A stretch of 31,155 bases of DNA, taken from Thiotrichaceae bacterium UBA7357 (GTDB taxonomy: Bacteria; Pseudomonadota; Gammaproteobacteria; Eutrophobiales; Eutrophobiaceae). Location: the NCBI GenBank assembly GCA_002470825.1, contig DKOR01000032.1, forward strand, positions 279-31,433, given 5' to 3'. Made by a program: the position numbers and the translations under genes. Below the pieces are notes generated by a model that did not search any database, was not told where the DNA came from, and saw nothing but the letters and a program-made list of their open reading frames with translations. Shown piece by piece: positions 13,516 to 22,026 of the stretch; position 1 is the first letter of the stretch; each line of letters begins with the position of its first letter.

Positions 13516-14850
13516 ATGGAATCCGGAACATATCATTTTTGTACAAAAGCCATATTATCGGGAACCATTCTAGAAAAAGTTGGAATAGAAGTAGATATCC
13601 TTCCAAATATTCTAGAGTTTGAATTTTATGAAGATATTCTAAATCCGTTTGTTCATGCTTCGATAAGTTTGATAGATGATTTTGGATTGAGGCATGCTGT
13701 AAACTTACAAGGCACTGAAACTATTACCATAGAGTTTGTCGAAAAATTAGAGGAACAAAGGGTTTTATTTGAAAAGAAATTTTATATTTCTCGTATAGAA
13801 GCGAACGCTCCTATCAACGATAGATCAGACGCTATAGTTTTACATCTAGTTGAAGAGCATGTAATAATCAATGCAGTAAAACAAATTAGTAAATCGTACA
13901 CTGGATCTTTCGAACAAATTATAAAATCTATTTCTGAAATTGAATTGGGTAGAAAAATAGCATATAAAAATTTTAAACCTTCTGCACAAGGACCAAGAAA
14001 AGTTGTAGTTCCATATCTAACACCAATCGAAGCGATATGTTGGTTGCGAGATAGAGCTTCTTCTAAATCTGGGTTTCCTATGTTAGCGTATTCGACATTG
14101 TTTGGTAATGATATTATTATAGAAAATATGGAAGAAAACCTTACTTCAACTGTATTAAATCCAAAGTCTCCTCTACGACACACATCAGGAATGCGAACAT
14201 CGCAAGACATTGCTGCTAGAAAAATTTATGCTATAGAGGGGTTCGAGGACGTAAACTCTGAAAATATGTTGCATATGATAGAAACTGGAACAATTGGTTC
14301 GAGATTTTCTGTGACAGATATAAACACTGGAGTAACGACTAGAAAACATTATTCTATTAGAAATATTGTAGATGAAATGTCGATAAACGATTTAATAGAA
14401 GGTAAATTTACTTACAATTTATTTGATCCATTACTTAAAATAGGCGATTCGTTATATGATTTATATGACGCGAATAATGTACATCAAATCAATACAACGA
14501 GAACGTATCCTCAATTCAAAAACTATCATGATGAAAGCAATGGTCAGACTTCATTAAAATATAAACAACAAATGATTAAAAATATTTTAAATCGTAATAC
14601 CCTTAAGTTAAAAATGGACGGATTTTTATTTTTCGCGAAAAATATTAGTGTAGCAGATAAACTTCGTTTGTTATTTTTAAACAGCGACGCTTCTGCTAAT
14701 GGAGTTGATGTTAATACTACAACAGATCACAGAAGATCTGGTGATTATATTATTACGTCTATTAAAAACAGTATTTCTAAAACAGAACACAGCGTGGTGT
14801 TTTCGGGTTGTAAAGTAAACGATCTTCCTAAGACCGGAAACCAATTATGA
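13516..14850 (+). CDS. 27: Baseplate hub subunit gp27
   Basis: gp27 forms the trimeric hub ring that holds the gp5 spike and connects to the tube. This 444-residue protein (T4: 391) shows hub-type beta domains: LPNILEFEFYEDILNPFVHA, ISLIDDFGLRHAVNLQGTET, then KKFYISRIEANAPINDRSDA and LTPIEAICWLRDRASSKSGF, the last typical of gp27/gpD-like hub proteins. The C-terminus has ADKLRLLFLNSD and SGDYIITSIKNSISKTEHSV, the closing beta-barrel. Its stop overlaps the gp5-like start (ATGA), agreeing with the known gp27-gp5 partnership. Confidence 0.88.
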   Translation: MESGTYHFCTKAILSGTILEKVGIEVDILPNILEFEFYEDILNPFVHASISLIDDFGLRHAVNLQGTETITIEFVEKLEEQRVLFEKKFYISRIEANAPINDRSDAIVLHLVEEHVIINAVKQISKSYTGSFEQIIKSISEIELGRKIAYKNFKPSAQGPRKVVVPYLTPIEAICWLRDRASSKSGFPMLAYSTLFGNDIIIENMEENLTSTVLNPKSPLRHTSGMRTSQDIAARKIYAIEGFEDVNSENMLHMIETGTIGSRFSVTDINTGVTTRKHYSIRNIVDEMSINDLIEGKFTYNLFDPLLKIGDSLYDLYDANNVHQINTTRTYPQFKNYHDESNGQTSLKYKQQMIKNILNRNTLKLKMDGFLFFAKNISVADKLRLLFLNSDASANGVDVNTTTDHRRSGDYIITSIKNSISKTEHSVVFSGCKVNDLPKTGNQL

Positions 14851-15707
14851 CAACGGGACCATTAAGACCAATAAATTACATGTACTACGGCGATGAAACG
14901 CGATGGTTTATAGGTACAGTAATTAATGCCGTCCCTCCAGTAGGGTTTGAAGGAAGGGTTCGAGTTCGTATTCATGGAGTTCATGATCCGGAAACTTCTA
15001 ATGTTCCTGAAGTCGATTTGCCTTGGGCGCAAGTAATGATTTCTGCTACTGAGGGAGGTTCTTCTGGAATAGGTAGGTCGCCTCAACTACTAGCTGGCGC
15101 GCAGGTTTTTGGTATTTTTATGGACGGTAGGCATTCTCAAGTGCCTTTGGTTATGGGCGTAATTCATCGAGACGAATTTCCATCAGATTTACAAAAAGGC
15201 GTCACGTTTACCAGCGAAACCTCTTACAATAAACAACAATCGAGACTTCAAAATGTAATAGTTGAAAGACTACGAGACGACGAACTGGAATCAGCGGATA
15301 TTACATTAAGAAGACTTCAGGGAATGAAGTTCTTTATTGACAACGGATATTCTCCATTACATTCTGCAGCAATAGTTGCTAATCTTCAAACGATGTCTAA
15401 TTTTAAACTGCTTACGGTAGATAATGATCGTGTAGGAATTGCTGGATGGTTAGCAACAGGAAAACGATTTAAGAATTTAAGAGAGTTTGCTATTTTGTAC
15501 GAACCTCCTGCGACAACTTTGTCATATTCATTGCAACTTCAGTTTGTTTTGTATGAACTCAGAAATGATTTACTCCTTGCTAATAAATTGTTGTTGCAAT
15601 CAAATGAAATAGAAGAAGCGACGAATATAGTCTCTAAATACTATACTAAATCAAATAAAAATGCTATTTCGATAGCAAAACAAGCATATCACGAGGTATA
15701 TCAATAA
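14847..15707 (+). CDS. 5: gp5-like hub protein: OB fold plus degenerate lysozyme-like domain
   Basis: T4 gp5 carries an OB fold, a lysozyme domain and a needle. This 286-residue protein has the OB fold at about 18-110 (GTVINAVPPVGFEGRVRVRI, LPWAQVMISATEG, GAQVFGIFMDGRHSQVPLVM). Residues 150-270 resemble phage tail lysozyme domains (SAAIVANL at 173-180, GIAGWL at 197-202, a late LQLQFVLYEL helix). In those enzymes an ES pair with the catalytic Glu follows the 'NL'; here residues 181-184 are QTMS, so activity is doubtful. It has no needle; the beta-helical needle is a separate gene two positions downstream. Identity as the gp5 counterpart is supported by the overlap with gp27. Confidence 0.78.
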   Translation: MTTGPLRPINYMYYGDETRWFIGTVINAVPPVGFEGRVRVRIHGVHDPETSNVPEVDLPWAQVMISATEGGSSGIGRSPQLLAGAQVFGIFMDGRHSQVPLVMGVIHRDEFPSDLQKGVTFTSETSYNKQQSRLQNVIVERLRDDELESADITLRRLQGMKFFIDNGYSPLHSAAIVANLQTMSNFKLLTVDNDRVGIAGWLATGKRFKNLREFAILYEPPATTLSYSLQLQFVLYELRNDLLLANKLLLQSNEIEEATNIVSKYYTKSNKNAISIAKQAYHEVYQ

Positions 15708-17650
15708 TGGCACAAAGAGACGTCGACGGTGGCGGACCTATAACGCCCCCTGTACCCAAATGGCAGTCATTCGTAGATAAAATACAAGGAGATGCTAAAA
15801 CATCATATAATGATGTTGCTAAGAGCGCCGCCTTTTCTGCCAACGACCTAAAAAATTCTAGAGAAACATTGATCAATTCGGTATCTGGAGAAATTAAAGG
15901 CGGCATACAATCTCTTAGATCGGAAGCAGACCAATTTAAAGATAAACTTAATAACACGACTGCAGAAGGTTTAATAACCGATGGCGTTAATAGTTTAAAA
16001 AACATGGCTAAAACAAAAGTTAACGATCTTGTCGCCAGTACATTAACTTCTAAACTCGGCGCAAAACTTAGTGTCAATTTTATTGAAGACGAAAGAGGAA
16101 ACCTTATAGTAGACGAGGCGTCGTTAGTTCCTGACGGTAACGATACAATCGCTAGTATTTTAAAAATATTAACAGGACTTTCCGGAGGAACGACTTCTCT
16201 TCAAAAAATAGTTACTGATACTGCGACTTCTCAAGTTAAAGCACAAGTAACCAATTTAGTGGGGAAGGTCGGATCTAAAGCTTCTGCTGCAGCTGTAAAA
16301 GAAGCAGCAAAAGAAGCAATTAAAGACGGTAAAGATGCTTTTGCTGCGCAGTCTTTTACCAATGTTAACAATACGTTTTTTTATGATTCGGCAAATACTG
16401 GAATTAATGGGGCTGCAGGCGCGCCTATACAAGTTACTAGAAATATGCAAGATGCAACAGATTTTAAAAATTCTGTGTTAACAGAGATAGATAAACAGGA
16501 GGAAGACGTTTCTATAGTAGTTCCTGCAGAATTAGAAATTGAGTATGATGAAGAAGGGTTTAAAAGAGATTTAGCGGAAATGACTGGAAAAGACGGTCAA
16601 ACTGTTTTTAATTCAATTAACGACAAAGATGATTCTTTAGATATTTTGGCAAATGAGACTACTAGATATTCAAATAAAATTTCTGCAAAATCTAACAACC
16701 CAGAACTAGGTTTATTAGAAGGGATTAGTACCTTTTTATTTACTGACGCGTATGAGATAGTTCGAGAAATAGCGCCAGATATTCCTACTGATGTTCTTCA
16801 TAAAGTTGTGGCGTTATCGCAAGGAGACGCTGCTGATTTTTCTACCGCAGTTAGATTAGTCGACAAATTTAGTTCCAGTGATTATAATACTATAACAACA
16901 ACTTTGTTACAAGTAAATACTAGTATCTCTAATTCAACAAAAGAAGAAATACAAGAAAAGGTTTTTTCCGACCCTATACAAATTGGCGAAAATAACGATT
17001 TTTCGTATATTTCTTCGGTCGAAGAGTTGCAGGCTGAATTTAGTCTAATAAACAGAGACATAGATAAAATAATTGTTCATTGGACAGAAACGCATACTAA
17101 CAGAAACATTGGTTCAGAAGAAATAGATAAGTGGCAGGAAGGAATAGTCTATAATTTGATTATAAGAAGAGATGGGTCGATTCAAAGAGGGTTGCCGTTT
17201 TCAAAAAACGGAAATCACGCTCCAGGACACGATCAAAATTCTCTAGGCGTTTGTTTTGTTGGCGGTATTAACGCTCCAACAGGAACCCCGAATTATGAAA
17301 ATTACATATCTGCTGCTTCACTAACACGTTCTCAGTTAAATTCGTTCGACCACATATGTAAAGCGTTCTATGCTTATTATCCTGGCGGTACTATAACAGG
17401 ACATAATGAAGTGGACGAAACGCAGGAAGATCCGGGATTTGATGTTTTAGATTATGTTTTAGCGAGATTTGGTAAAGACGAAGAATTAGAAAAAACGCCT
17501 ATCTCTAATAAAACAAATAATGGTGGTTCTATTGGATCAGTTTCTGAACTAACTACTCTGTCGACTACTATTTACACCGAGACAGCAGAAGGTAGCGTAT
17601 TAGAAGAAACAGTCGAGCGTTTTAAAAAACAAGGTGGCGGTGATGACTAA
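15707..17650 (+). CDS. Tail-associated N-acetylmuramoyl-L-alanine amidase
   Basis: A 647-residue protein with a C-terminal Amidase_2/T7-lysozyme-like domain at about 450-585. Such enzymes cut the bond between muramic acid and the stem peptide. Probable zinc ligands are H458 (IDKIIVHWTET), H566 (GTITGHNEVD) and D575 (EDPGFD). Y482 in VYNLIIRRDGSIQRGLP matches the catalytic tyrosine region, and HAPGHDQNSLGVCFVGG is the usual core. The first 440 residues are mostly helical and Ala/Lys/Asp-rich, with no recognised domain. Its start overlaps the gp5-like stop (TAATG). The context, between the OB-fold hub protein and the spike, suggests it is carried in the virion and opens the cell wall during entry. 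Confidence 0.85.
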   Translation: MAQRDVDGGGPITPPVPKWQSFVDKIQGDAKTSYNDVAKSAAFSANDLKNSRETLINSVSGEIKGGIQSLRSEADQFKDKLNNTTAEGLITDGVNSLKNMAKTKVNDLVASTLTSKLGAKLSVNFIEDERGNLIVDEASLVPDGNDTIASILKILTGLSGGTTSLQKIVTDTATSQVKAQVTNLVGKVGSKASAAAVKEAAKEAIKDGKDAFAAQSFTNVNNTFFYDSANTGINGAAGAPIQVTRNMQDATDFKNSVLTEIDKQEEDVSIVVPAELEIEYDEEGFKRDLAEMTGKDGQTVFNSINDKDDSLDILANETTRYSNKISAKSNNPELGLLEGISTFLFTDAYEIVREIAPDIPTDVLHKVVALSQGDAADFSTAVRLVDKFSSSDYNTITTTLLQVNTSISNSTKEEIQEKVFSDPIQIGENNDFSYISSVEELQAEFSLINRDIDKIIVHWTETHTNRNIGSEEIDKWQEGIVYNLIIRRDGSIQRGLPFSKNGNHAPGHDQNSLGVCFVGGINAPTGTPNYENYISAASLTRSQLNSFDHICKAFYAYYPGGTITGHNEVDETQEDPGFDVLDYVLARFGKDEELEKTPISNKTNNGGSIGSVSELTTLSTTIYTETAEGSVLEETVERFKKQGGGDD

Positions 17651-19070
17651 TACTACTGATTCTATAAAAGAAAGAGAAGAAAAATTCGGACCAGAAATTG
17701 ACACCAGTCCAGGAGTCCCTATAGACGGATTTTCAGATCCTAATGGAGAATATCCTAATCGAGAATATTTTTACGGTTCTGGTATATCTAAAGCGGCGAG
17801 AGGAGAAAAAATTAATGTTTTATATTCTGGCGGCGGCGACTTGGGCGTCGACGTCAGCGTGTCTGAACAAAAACCTTCTCAATATCCGTATAATCAGGCG
17901 CAAGAAACGCAATCGGGTCATTCTTTTGAAATGGACGATACTCCTGGCGGCGAAAGAATTTTAGTTAAACATAGAACTGGCGCAGGAATAGAACTTCGCG
18001 CTGATGGCAGCGTTATAATTTCTTCTAAAAGCAAAAAAGTATCAGTTACCGGCGGAAACGAAGTTGTTATAGTCGAAGGCAAAGCAGATTTAGTTTATAA
18101 AGGCGACGTTACGCTAAGAGTTGAGGGCGATTTTAATGTCGACGTTGAAGGTAATTATAATTTAAATATTGCTGGCGATAAAGTTGAAAACATTAAAGGA
18201 AGGCATAAAAAAGTCGTCGATAAAGATCAAAACTATACTATCCGAGGTTCCAGAGGAACCCAAGTTGGTAATGTAAATACAGAAACGATTTTGGGAACCA
18301 ACAATTTTCTAGTAAAAGGAAACCAAAATTTTTATGTAGAAGGTAATATTGAAATGGCGGCTGGCGGTGATTTAACTCAATCATCGACAAATGAATGGAC
18401 TGTTTCTGCTAATGTTGCGAATTTAACAGCAAGAACAGTTTCTATGCTGGGGCATAAAGGAACGTTTGGCGGACTTTTATGTGATTTCCAAGGAAAACAT
18501 TTTGGCGGTCTTCCTTTAGGATTAACTAGTACCGCAACTTTTTATGGAACGTTATTAGGAAAAGCAAGCGAAGCAGTACATTCAGATATGGCGGGGTTTG
18601 CATACATGGCGGCTTTTGCTTCTACTGCTGGTGTAGCAGCAGTGGGAACGCCAGTCCCAGTACCCCCCGTTCCTGGGATTACTCCTTTTCTTCCCACTCC
18701 AAGTTTGAATATTCCTTCAGCGCCGATTATTGAAGCGCAGTTAATGACTACGAAATACGGTATAAGAAACGTTTCGATAGATTCTAAGTTAAGAGAAAAA
18801 ATTGAGTTGAGAGACGAGTATTTTAATGCTTTTAATTTTGTTCCTAACGTACATCAAGTTCGATCTAAACTTAGAGACCCGCAGTGGAGAAAAAATTCAA
18901 AATTAACTGCAGTATTGGTATCTGAAGGGAGATTAGGCGCTGGATTTGCCAAAACGATTTCTCCTAAAATAGGAAGAACTGTTGGTAAAAAAGGAACCGT
19001 AAATTTTGGCGTAAATTTAATCGGCAACAATCCTGCAGATAATAGAAGTAAGAGATTTAAAATATTATGA
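17643..19070 (+). CDS. Cell-puncturing spike / beta-helix needle protein (gp5C-like)
   Basis: A 475-residue protein. The ATG at 17643 follows AAGGTGG by about five bases and overlaps the amidase stop. Residues 95-245 hold a beta-helix repeat of short alternating strands, such as VEGDFNVDVEGNYNLNIAGD and TETILGTNNFLVKGNQNFYV, the same pattern as the gp5 C-terminal needle and VgrG/gpV spikes. A Pro-rich hinge (VPVPPVPGITPF) separates this from a basic C-terminal domain of about 110 residues (DSKLREKIELRDEYF to KRFKIL) of unknown fold. It should form the trimeric needle under the hub that punctures the outer membrane. Having it as a stand-alone gene is a departure from T4. Confidence 0.82.
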   Translation: MTNTTDSIKEREEKFGPEIDTSPGVPIDGFSDPNGEYPNREYFYGSGISKAARGEKINVLYSGGGDLGVDVSVSEQKPSQYPYNQAQETQSGHSFEMDDTPGGERILVKHRTGAGIELRADGSVIISSKSKKVSVTGGNEVVIVEGKADLVYKGDVTLRVEGDFNVDVEGNYNLNIAGDKVENIKGRHKKVVDKDQNYTIRGSRGTQVGNVNTETILGTNNFLVKGNQNFYVEGNIEMAAGGDLTQSSTNEWTVSANVANLTARTVSMLGHKGTFGGLLCDFQGKHFGGLPLGLTSTATFYGTLLGKASEAVHSDMAGFAYMAAFASTAGVAAVGTPVPVPPVPGITPFLPTPSLNIPSAPIIEAQLMTTKYGIRNVSIDSKLREKIELRDEYFNAFNFVPNVHQVRSKLRDPQWRKNSKLTAVLVSEGRLGAGFAKTISPKIGRTVGKKGTVNFGVNLIGNNPADNRSKRFKIL

Positions 19071-19699
19071 AAATTTCAGTTGACCCGAAATACGACCTAA
19101 GAAACCAATCTGAAATATTGGGAAGTACTTCTTTAGCAGATGGAGTAACTTGTTCTAAATTTTTAGGATCTAGGGGATCCAGAACAAATTTTGATAGATT
19201 GTATAACAAGTCTTTTGATGGACCCGCAGATCGGTTAGAAATAGCAAATTATCTTTATTTGCAAACGCAAATTTACAAAATGGCAACAGAATATGTAAAT
19301 TTTGCGAATCATAGAGTAATTATCTCTGATGGTGTGTATGAACCTACGCCATATTTCGTAGAAAGTTCATATGCTGGCGAAACTCCGAGTGCAAATAGTA
19401 TTAACGATTATCGTAGAATCGGAAGAGCGATAGGTTATCAAATTATAGACAAAAAAGGAAAATCTGACCCAGTTGCTTCTTTTGATTTAGCAGTTTTTTG
19501 GAAAGATTATGCTAATTACGATAAATTAATTTTAGAGTATGATACCTATAACGTTGATGGTAGTATTACGGGAACAGTTTTTATAGTATTACCAGAAATC
19601 TCTTCTTTGGACGATGATATACGTTACTCTAAATTAATTGAAACAATTTACAATGGTGAGTCACAAAGTAAATCAGATTTGCAAGAAATCTTAGAATAA
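19067..19699 (+). CDS. Baseplate-region protein, possibly degenerate M15 peptidase-like
   Basis: A 210-residue protein overlapping the spike stop (ATGA), so made with the spike. The C-terminal half looks like an M15 (D-Ala-D-Ala carboxypeptidase/endolysin) fold: INDYRRIGRAIGYQIID (112-128) stands where those enzymes have SxHxxGxAxD, and YDKLILEY...TVFIVLP (151-176) where they have a 'DQLIxE...WVHVS' block. All expected zinc ligands are replaced, so if related it is not a zinc enzyme. The N-terminal 55 residues are unassigned. It might be a structural adaptor on the spike. This reading is from pattern alone; otherwise it is a baseplate-region protein of unknown function. Confidence 0.7.
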   Translation: MKISVDPKYDLRNQSEILGSTSLADGVTCSKFLGSRGSRTNFDRLYNKSFDGPADRLEIANYLYLQTQIYKMATEYVNFANHRVIISDGVYEPTPYFVESSYAGETPSANSINDYRRIGRAIGYQIIDKKGKSDPVASFDLAVFWKDYANYDKLILEYDTYNVDGSITGTVFIVLPEISSLDDDIRYSKLIETIYNGESQSKSDLQEILE

Positions 19700-19702
19700 A
19701 CT

Positions 19703-19710
19703 TATAAATA
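19703..19710 (+). promoter_or_regulatory. T4-type late promoter for gp25-gp6
   Basis: An exact TATAAATA shortly after the stop of the preceding gene. The predicted start near 19716 gives a leader of about 13 bases that contains AAGGAA before the gp25 ATG at 19729. Confidence 0.82.
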
Positions 19711-19728
19711 AAAGGAAAAGGAATTTCA

Positions 19729-20169
19729 ATGGCTAAATTGCTATCTACAGAAGATGGAAATCTCTCTAGTAGCATTAGAATAACGACAGAGCAAAAGTAT
19801 AAAGACATAGATTTGACTCTTTCGACGTTTTCTGATACCGGAGAAATTTATTTAAAACGAGACGCAGCGGCAGTAAAACAATCTGTAAAAAATTTACTAT
19901 TGACAAACGCATACGATAAACCGTTTAATCCAAGATATGGCGCAAATTTACAGGGATTGTTATTTGATTTAAGCGAAGGGAACAGTGATTTTGAAATCAA
20001 TGAAAGAATTACAAAAGCAATCAATATTTATGAACCAAGAGCGATAATACAAGAAGTAAGAGTTAACTCTTCCCCCGAGCGTAATGTTGTAAGAGTTAGA
20101 GTAGAATTTAAAGTTAAAAATTTAGCGTCTACTGAAGTTATAGAAACTACAATTTCAAGGTTAAGGTAA
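19729..20169 (+). CDS. 25: Baseplate wedge subunit gp25
   Basis: gp25 is the conserved sheath-initiating wedge protein (GPW/gp25 family), shared with type VI secretion TssE. At 146 residues it is close to T4 (132). The family core is present: DTGEIYLKRDAAAVKQSVKN, LLLTNAYDKPFNPRYGANLQ with the 'RPFxPxxG' type turn, GLLFDLSEG, then ITKAINIYEPRAIIQEVRVN and the closing strands VVRVRVEFKVKN. It is directly behind a late promoter and its stop overlaps gp6 (TAATG). Confidence 0.93.
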   Translation: MAKLLSTEDGNLSSSIRITTEQKYKDIDLTLSTFSDTGEIYLKRDAAAVKQSVKNLLLTNAYDKPFNPRYGANLQGLLFDLSEGNSDFEINERITKAINIYEPRAIIQEVRVNSSPERNVVRVRVEFKVKNLASTEVIETTISRLR

Positions 20170-22001
20170 TGGCAACTACTATTAAATCTACAGCATTAGA
20201 TTTTACATCAATAAAAAATTCTTTAAAAGTTCATCTTCAGAACAGTTCCGAATTTGGAACCTCTGATTATAATTTTGAAGCTTCTGGGTTGTCAAGTTTA
20301 CTTGATGTTTTAGCGTATAATACACATTATAATGGTCTTATTGCAAATTATGCACTAAATGAATCATTCCTTAGCACTGCTCAACTAAGATCTTCCGTCG
20401 TTGGTCTTGCTGGATCGATTGGATATTCTTCTGGATCAAAAGTTGCTTCAAAAGCATTAGTTAATCTTAGAATTACTGGCGGACCAGCGGATACTACTAT
20501 TACTTTACCAGCGTATACCACTTTCAGTACATCTATAGGTAACAGCGCGTTTATTTTTCAAACATTAGAAACATTTACTGCTATAAATGATGGCAGTAAC
20601 AATTTTGATTTTAAAACTTCTACAGGATCTGATAATGTTCCGATTTACGAAGGAACAATAAAAACTAAAAGTTTTATCGCAGGACCATACTCAGAGCAAG
20701 ATATTTTTGTAATACCAGATAACACTTTAGATTTGGATACAGTGATTGTTAAAGTTTATGAATATCCTGGTTCTTCTTCATATACCACGTATACTAGTGT
20801 TAATGATGCCACGAGCATATCCTCGACATCTACGATTTACATTATTAGAGAAGCGCCAAATGGATACTATGAACTTTCATTCGGTAATGGATCTAATCTG
20901 GGTCAAGCGCCTGCTTCCGGCGAAAAAATTGAGGTAACTTACCTTTCTACTGCAGGCGCTTCAGGAAATCAAGCTCGTACTTTTCAAAACGGAACTTTTA
21001 ACCCAGGATCTTATTCAGTAGTTCCGACCGTTGTTTCCGCTTCGTCTGGTGGACTTGAAAAAGAAGGTATAGAATCTATTCGTAAAAACGCTCCGTTTTT
21101 ATATGCTGCACAAAACAGAATGGTTACTGCAGAAGATTATGCAGCGCTTGCACAAAGAAATTTTTCGGGATATATTCAAGACATAAAATCTTGGGGTGGA
21201 GAAGATAATATTCCTCCAAGATATGGAGCAGTTTACCTTTCAATTGATTATTTTAATGGGGTTGATGTATCCACACAAGAATTTGTTCAAAACGGAATAA
21301 CGGATTTAGCAGAAGATTTGTCTGTTGCTTCTTTTGATGTGTTTTATACTAAACCTGTTATTACTTACTTAGAAACAGAAACGTTTTTTCAGTTTAATCC
21401 TAAATTAACTGGCGAAACCGAATCTACTATAAAATCAAATGTTCGTTCAGCAATTTCTACATATTTTACTTCGAGTACAGGAACTTTTGATAAAACGTTT
21501 AGAAGGTCTAATATGTTGACAGTTGTTGATGCTGTCGATCCATCAGTATTATCTTCTCGTTCTAATATTAAAATGCAACAAAGAAGGTCTACTAGCAGTA
21601 ATGATTATGATCAACCTATTTTGTTAGGGACGACTAAAGATTATTCTTTTATTTTTGCTGCGCCTATAGAGCCTGGGAAGTCGGATAGTTATACCATAAC
21701 GTCAACAAATTTTGTATATGCTGGGCAAACATGTTTTTTAAGAAATAAATTAGGATCAACTGATTTACAAATTATATCTTTAACAACAGGGAAAACTATT
21801 GTTAGTAACGCAGGAAATTATGTTCCGGAAACGGGTGTTGTAAACATTGTTGGTTTCAATATTACTTCATATCTTGGTAGTTACTTGGCAATTAAAGCAA
21901 TTCCTGATAATCAATCAGCGATTACGCCATTAAGAAATAACATTTTGGAGCATGACAATAATTTATCTACTGTTTCTACAGTCGTTACATCGTCATTATA
22001 A
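20169..22001 (+). CDS. 6: Baseplate wedge subunit gp6
   Basis: gp6 forms the dimeric iris that links wedges into the baseplate ring (J-like family). This 610-residue protein (T4: 660) has the diagnostic N-terminus LDFTSIKNSLKVHLQNSSEF, then GLSSLLDVLAYNTHYNGLIA and NYALNESFLSTAQLRSSVVG, followed by SIGYSSGSKVASKALVNL. The C-terminal half has the expected RMVTAEDYAALAQRNFSGYI and SWGGEDNIPPRYGAVYLSID. It is coupled to gp25 by TAATG. The next late promoter overlaps its stop codon. Confidence 0.93.
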   Translation: MATTIKSTALDFTSIKNSLKVHLQNSSEFGTSDYNFEASGLSSLLDVLAYNTHYNGLIANYALNESFLSTAQLRSSVVGLAGSIGYSSGSKVASKALVNLRITGGPADTTITLPAYTTFSTSIGNSAFIFQTLETFTAINDGSNNFDFKTSTGSDNVPIYEGTIKTKSFIAGPYSEQDIFVIPDNTLDLDTVIVKVYEYPGSSSYTTYTSVNDATSISSTSTIYIIREAPNGYYELSFGNGSNLGQAPASGEKIEVTYLSTAGASGNQARTFQNGTFNPGSYSVVPTVVSASSGGLEKEGIESIRKNAPFLYAAQNRMVTAEDYAALAQRNFSGYIQDIKSWGGEDNIPPRYGAVYLSIDYFNGVDVSTQEFVQNGITDLAEDLSVASFDVFYTKPVITYLETETFFQFNPKLTGETESTIKSNVRSAISTYFTSSTGTFDKTFRRSNMLTVVDAVDPSVLSSRSNIKMQQRRSTSSNDYDQPILLGTTKDYSFIFAAPIEPGKSDSYTITSTNFVYAGQTCFLRNKLGSTDLQIISLTTGKTIVSNAGNYVPETGVVNIVGFNITSYLGSYLAIKAIPDNQSAITPLRNNILEHDNNLSTVSTVVTSSL

Positions 22002-22004
22002 ATA
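21997..22004 (+). promoter_or_regulatory. T4-type late promoter for gp8
   Basis: An exact TATAAATA that contains the gp6 stop codon (TAA, 21999-22001). The predicted start near 22010 gives a 17-base leader with AAGAG before the GTG at 22027. Confidence 0.8.
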
Positions 22005-22026
22005 AACCTTATTTAAGAGAATAATA

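Noticed and set aside
13782..14210. 142-aa reverse-strand ORF inside gp27
   Set aside because: Antisense to a recognised gp27 sequence, with no promoter or ribosome site and no recognisable protein features.
19909..19940. TTGACA inside gp25 as an internal promoter
   Set aside because: No TATAAT-like hexamer at 16-18 bases; similar isolated TTGACA matches inside gp8 and gp6 were also dismissed.
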